A stretch of DNA of 64,000 bases. Source: a virus. The DNA lies in IMG/VR virus record IMGVR_UViG_3300028920_000002, positions 62,001-126,000 of that record; one strand, given 5' to 3'. The notes below the pieces were generated by a model, which worked only from the letters and a program-made list of their open reading frames with translations, did no database searches and was not told the DNA's origin. How positions within the stretch are numbered: the stretch's first letter is position 1; each line of letters opens with the position of its first letter. This document shows, piece after piece, positions 63,682-64,000 of this stretch. A program made the position numbers and the translations under genes.

Positions 63682-64000
63682 ATGACGAACAGGCAAACAG
63701 AGGACAAGTATGAGTTCGACGTCGAGCTGAGCATCCCCGTACTGGAGCAGCTCTTGGAGATGGCCAAGGAGGCCAAGCGCGCCGGTACGATGCGGCGCAA
63801 CCGTAAGGGCGAGGAGGTCTTCCCGGTCTTCACCGTATCGACCGACCGTTCCTTCGGTCGCCACTGCCCGGGGCGCAAGGGCGTCTGCAAGTGCGGTGGC
63901 AAGTTCGCCTTCGTGGAAGACGTCGGCTGGCGCACGGTGGTGGAGTACACCGAAGTACGCACCCTCAAGGGTGTTGAAAAGCGAGTGTCTAGGGTCATGG
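63682..64000 (+). CDS. Partial CDS, N-terminus of zinc-binding protein
   Basis: ATG 63682, RBS TTGGAG; 106 codons are visible and the gene continues past the window. N-terminal helical region (IPVLEQLLEMAKEAKRAG) then a Cys/His group (HCPGRKGVCKCGG) and beta sequence. Family not recognised. Confidence 0.7.
   Translation, partial: MTNRQTEDKYEFDVELSIPVLEQLLEMAKEAKRAGTMRRNRKGEEVFPVFTVSTDRSFGRHCPGRKGVCKCGGKFAFVEDVGWRTVVEYTEVRTLKGVEKRVSRVM

Noticed and set aside
1-64000. Integrase, transposase or insertion sequence indicating a prophage
   Set aside because: None of the frames shows tyrosine/serine recombinase catalytic motifs or transposase DDE patterns; only a 51-aa HTH recalls a resolvase.

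Overview
This window is part of a large, strictly lytic-looking tailed bacteriophage genome. It carries a tape-measure-like protein and long baseplate/virion proteins, dozens of tiny genes packed with 4-8 nt start/stop overlaps, phage nucleotide and DNA metabolism genes (ThyX, dNMP kinase, ATP-dependent DNA ligase, RNase HII, a DNA polymerase I fragment), a GroES co-chaperonin, a sigma-like factor and two odd tRNAs. I see no integrase, transposase, CRISPR array, rRNA or bacterial housekeeping operon. Base composition is GC-rich by eye. Several genes have an extended -10 box only 6-9 nt upstream of the start codon and no ribosome binding site, which looks like leaderless transcription. That style is common in Actinobacteria and Deinococcota, so a host there is a reasonable but unproven guess.

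Layout. 1-770: end of a virion-like gene pair. 764-3316 (-): a four-gene operon with a probable +1 frameshift. 3396-4409 (+): virion protein, then a strong bidirectional terminator and a possible lysin gene (-). 5297-6185 (+): small gene and a histone-like basic protein. 6638-23954 (+): a very long colinear array of about 43 small genes (DnaA-domain-IV protein, ThyX, dNMP kinase, GIY-YIG nuclease, GroES, RHH regulator, many zinc-ribbon proteins). 23947-26555: mixed-strand accessory genes. 26781-40660 (+): tail/virion module (tape measure, baseplate proteins, internal virion proteins). 40699-44795 (+): sigma factor, RNase HII and small genes. 44799-47637 (+): Ig/transthyretin-like virion proteins. 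48006-51022 (+): PolA-like fragment and DNA ligase. 51023-53650: non-coding block, two small-gene units, tRNAs, structured RNAs and a peptidyl-tRNA hydrolase. 53634-56754 (-): short operons, each with its own promoter. 56824-63549 (+): DNA glycosylase, small zinc-binding proteins and a 1031-residue virion protein. 63682-64000: a partial gene.

Regulation is the most striking aspect. A bipartite element (GCAAAA-like box, 13-16 nt, GGGATAA[C/G]A, then TGGA) recurs at 18 gene or operon starts on both strands, often directly after a terminator hairpin and the pentamer CTAGC. The window also encodes a sigma-70-like protein (41178-41963) whose own gene starts behind such an element. I infer a phage sigma factor with its own regulon, next to a second class of host-like extended -10 promoters, several of which give leaderless mRNAs. 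Other points to check are a PolA-derived protein that keeps the O-helix but has lost both catalytic aspartate motifs, two tRNAs with nine-nucleotide anticodon loops, and a compact four-hairpin RNA between 53634 and 53790.
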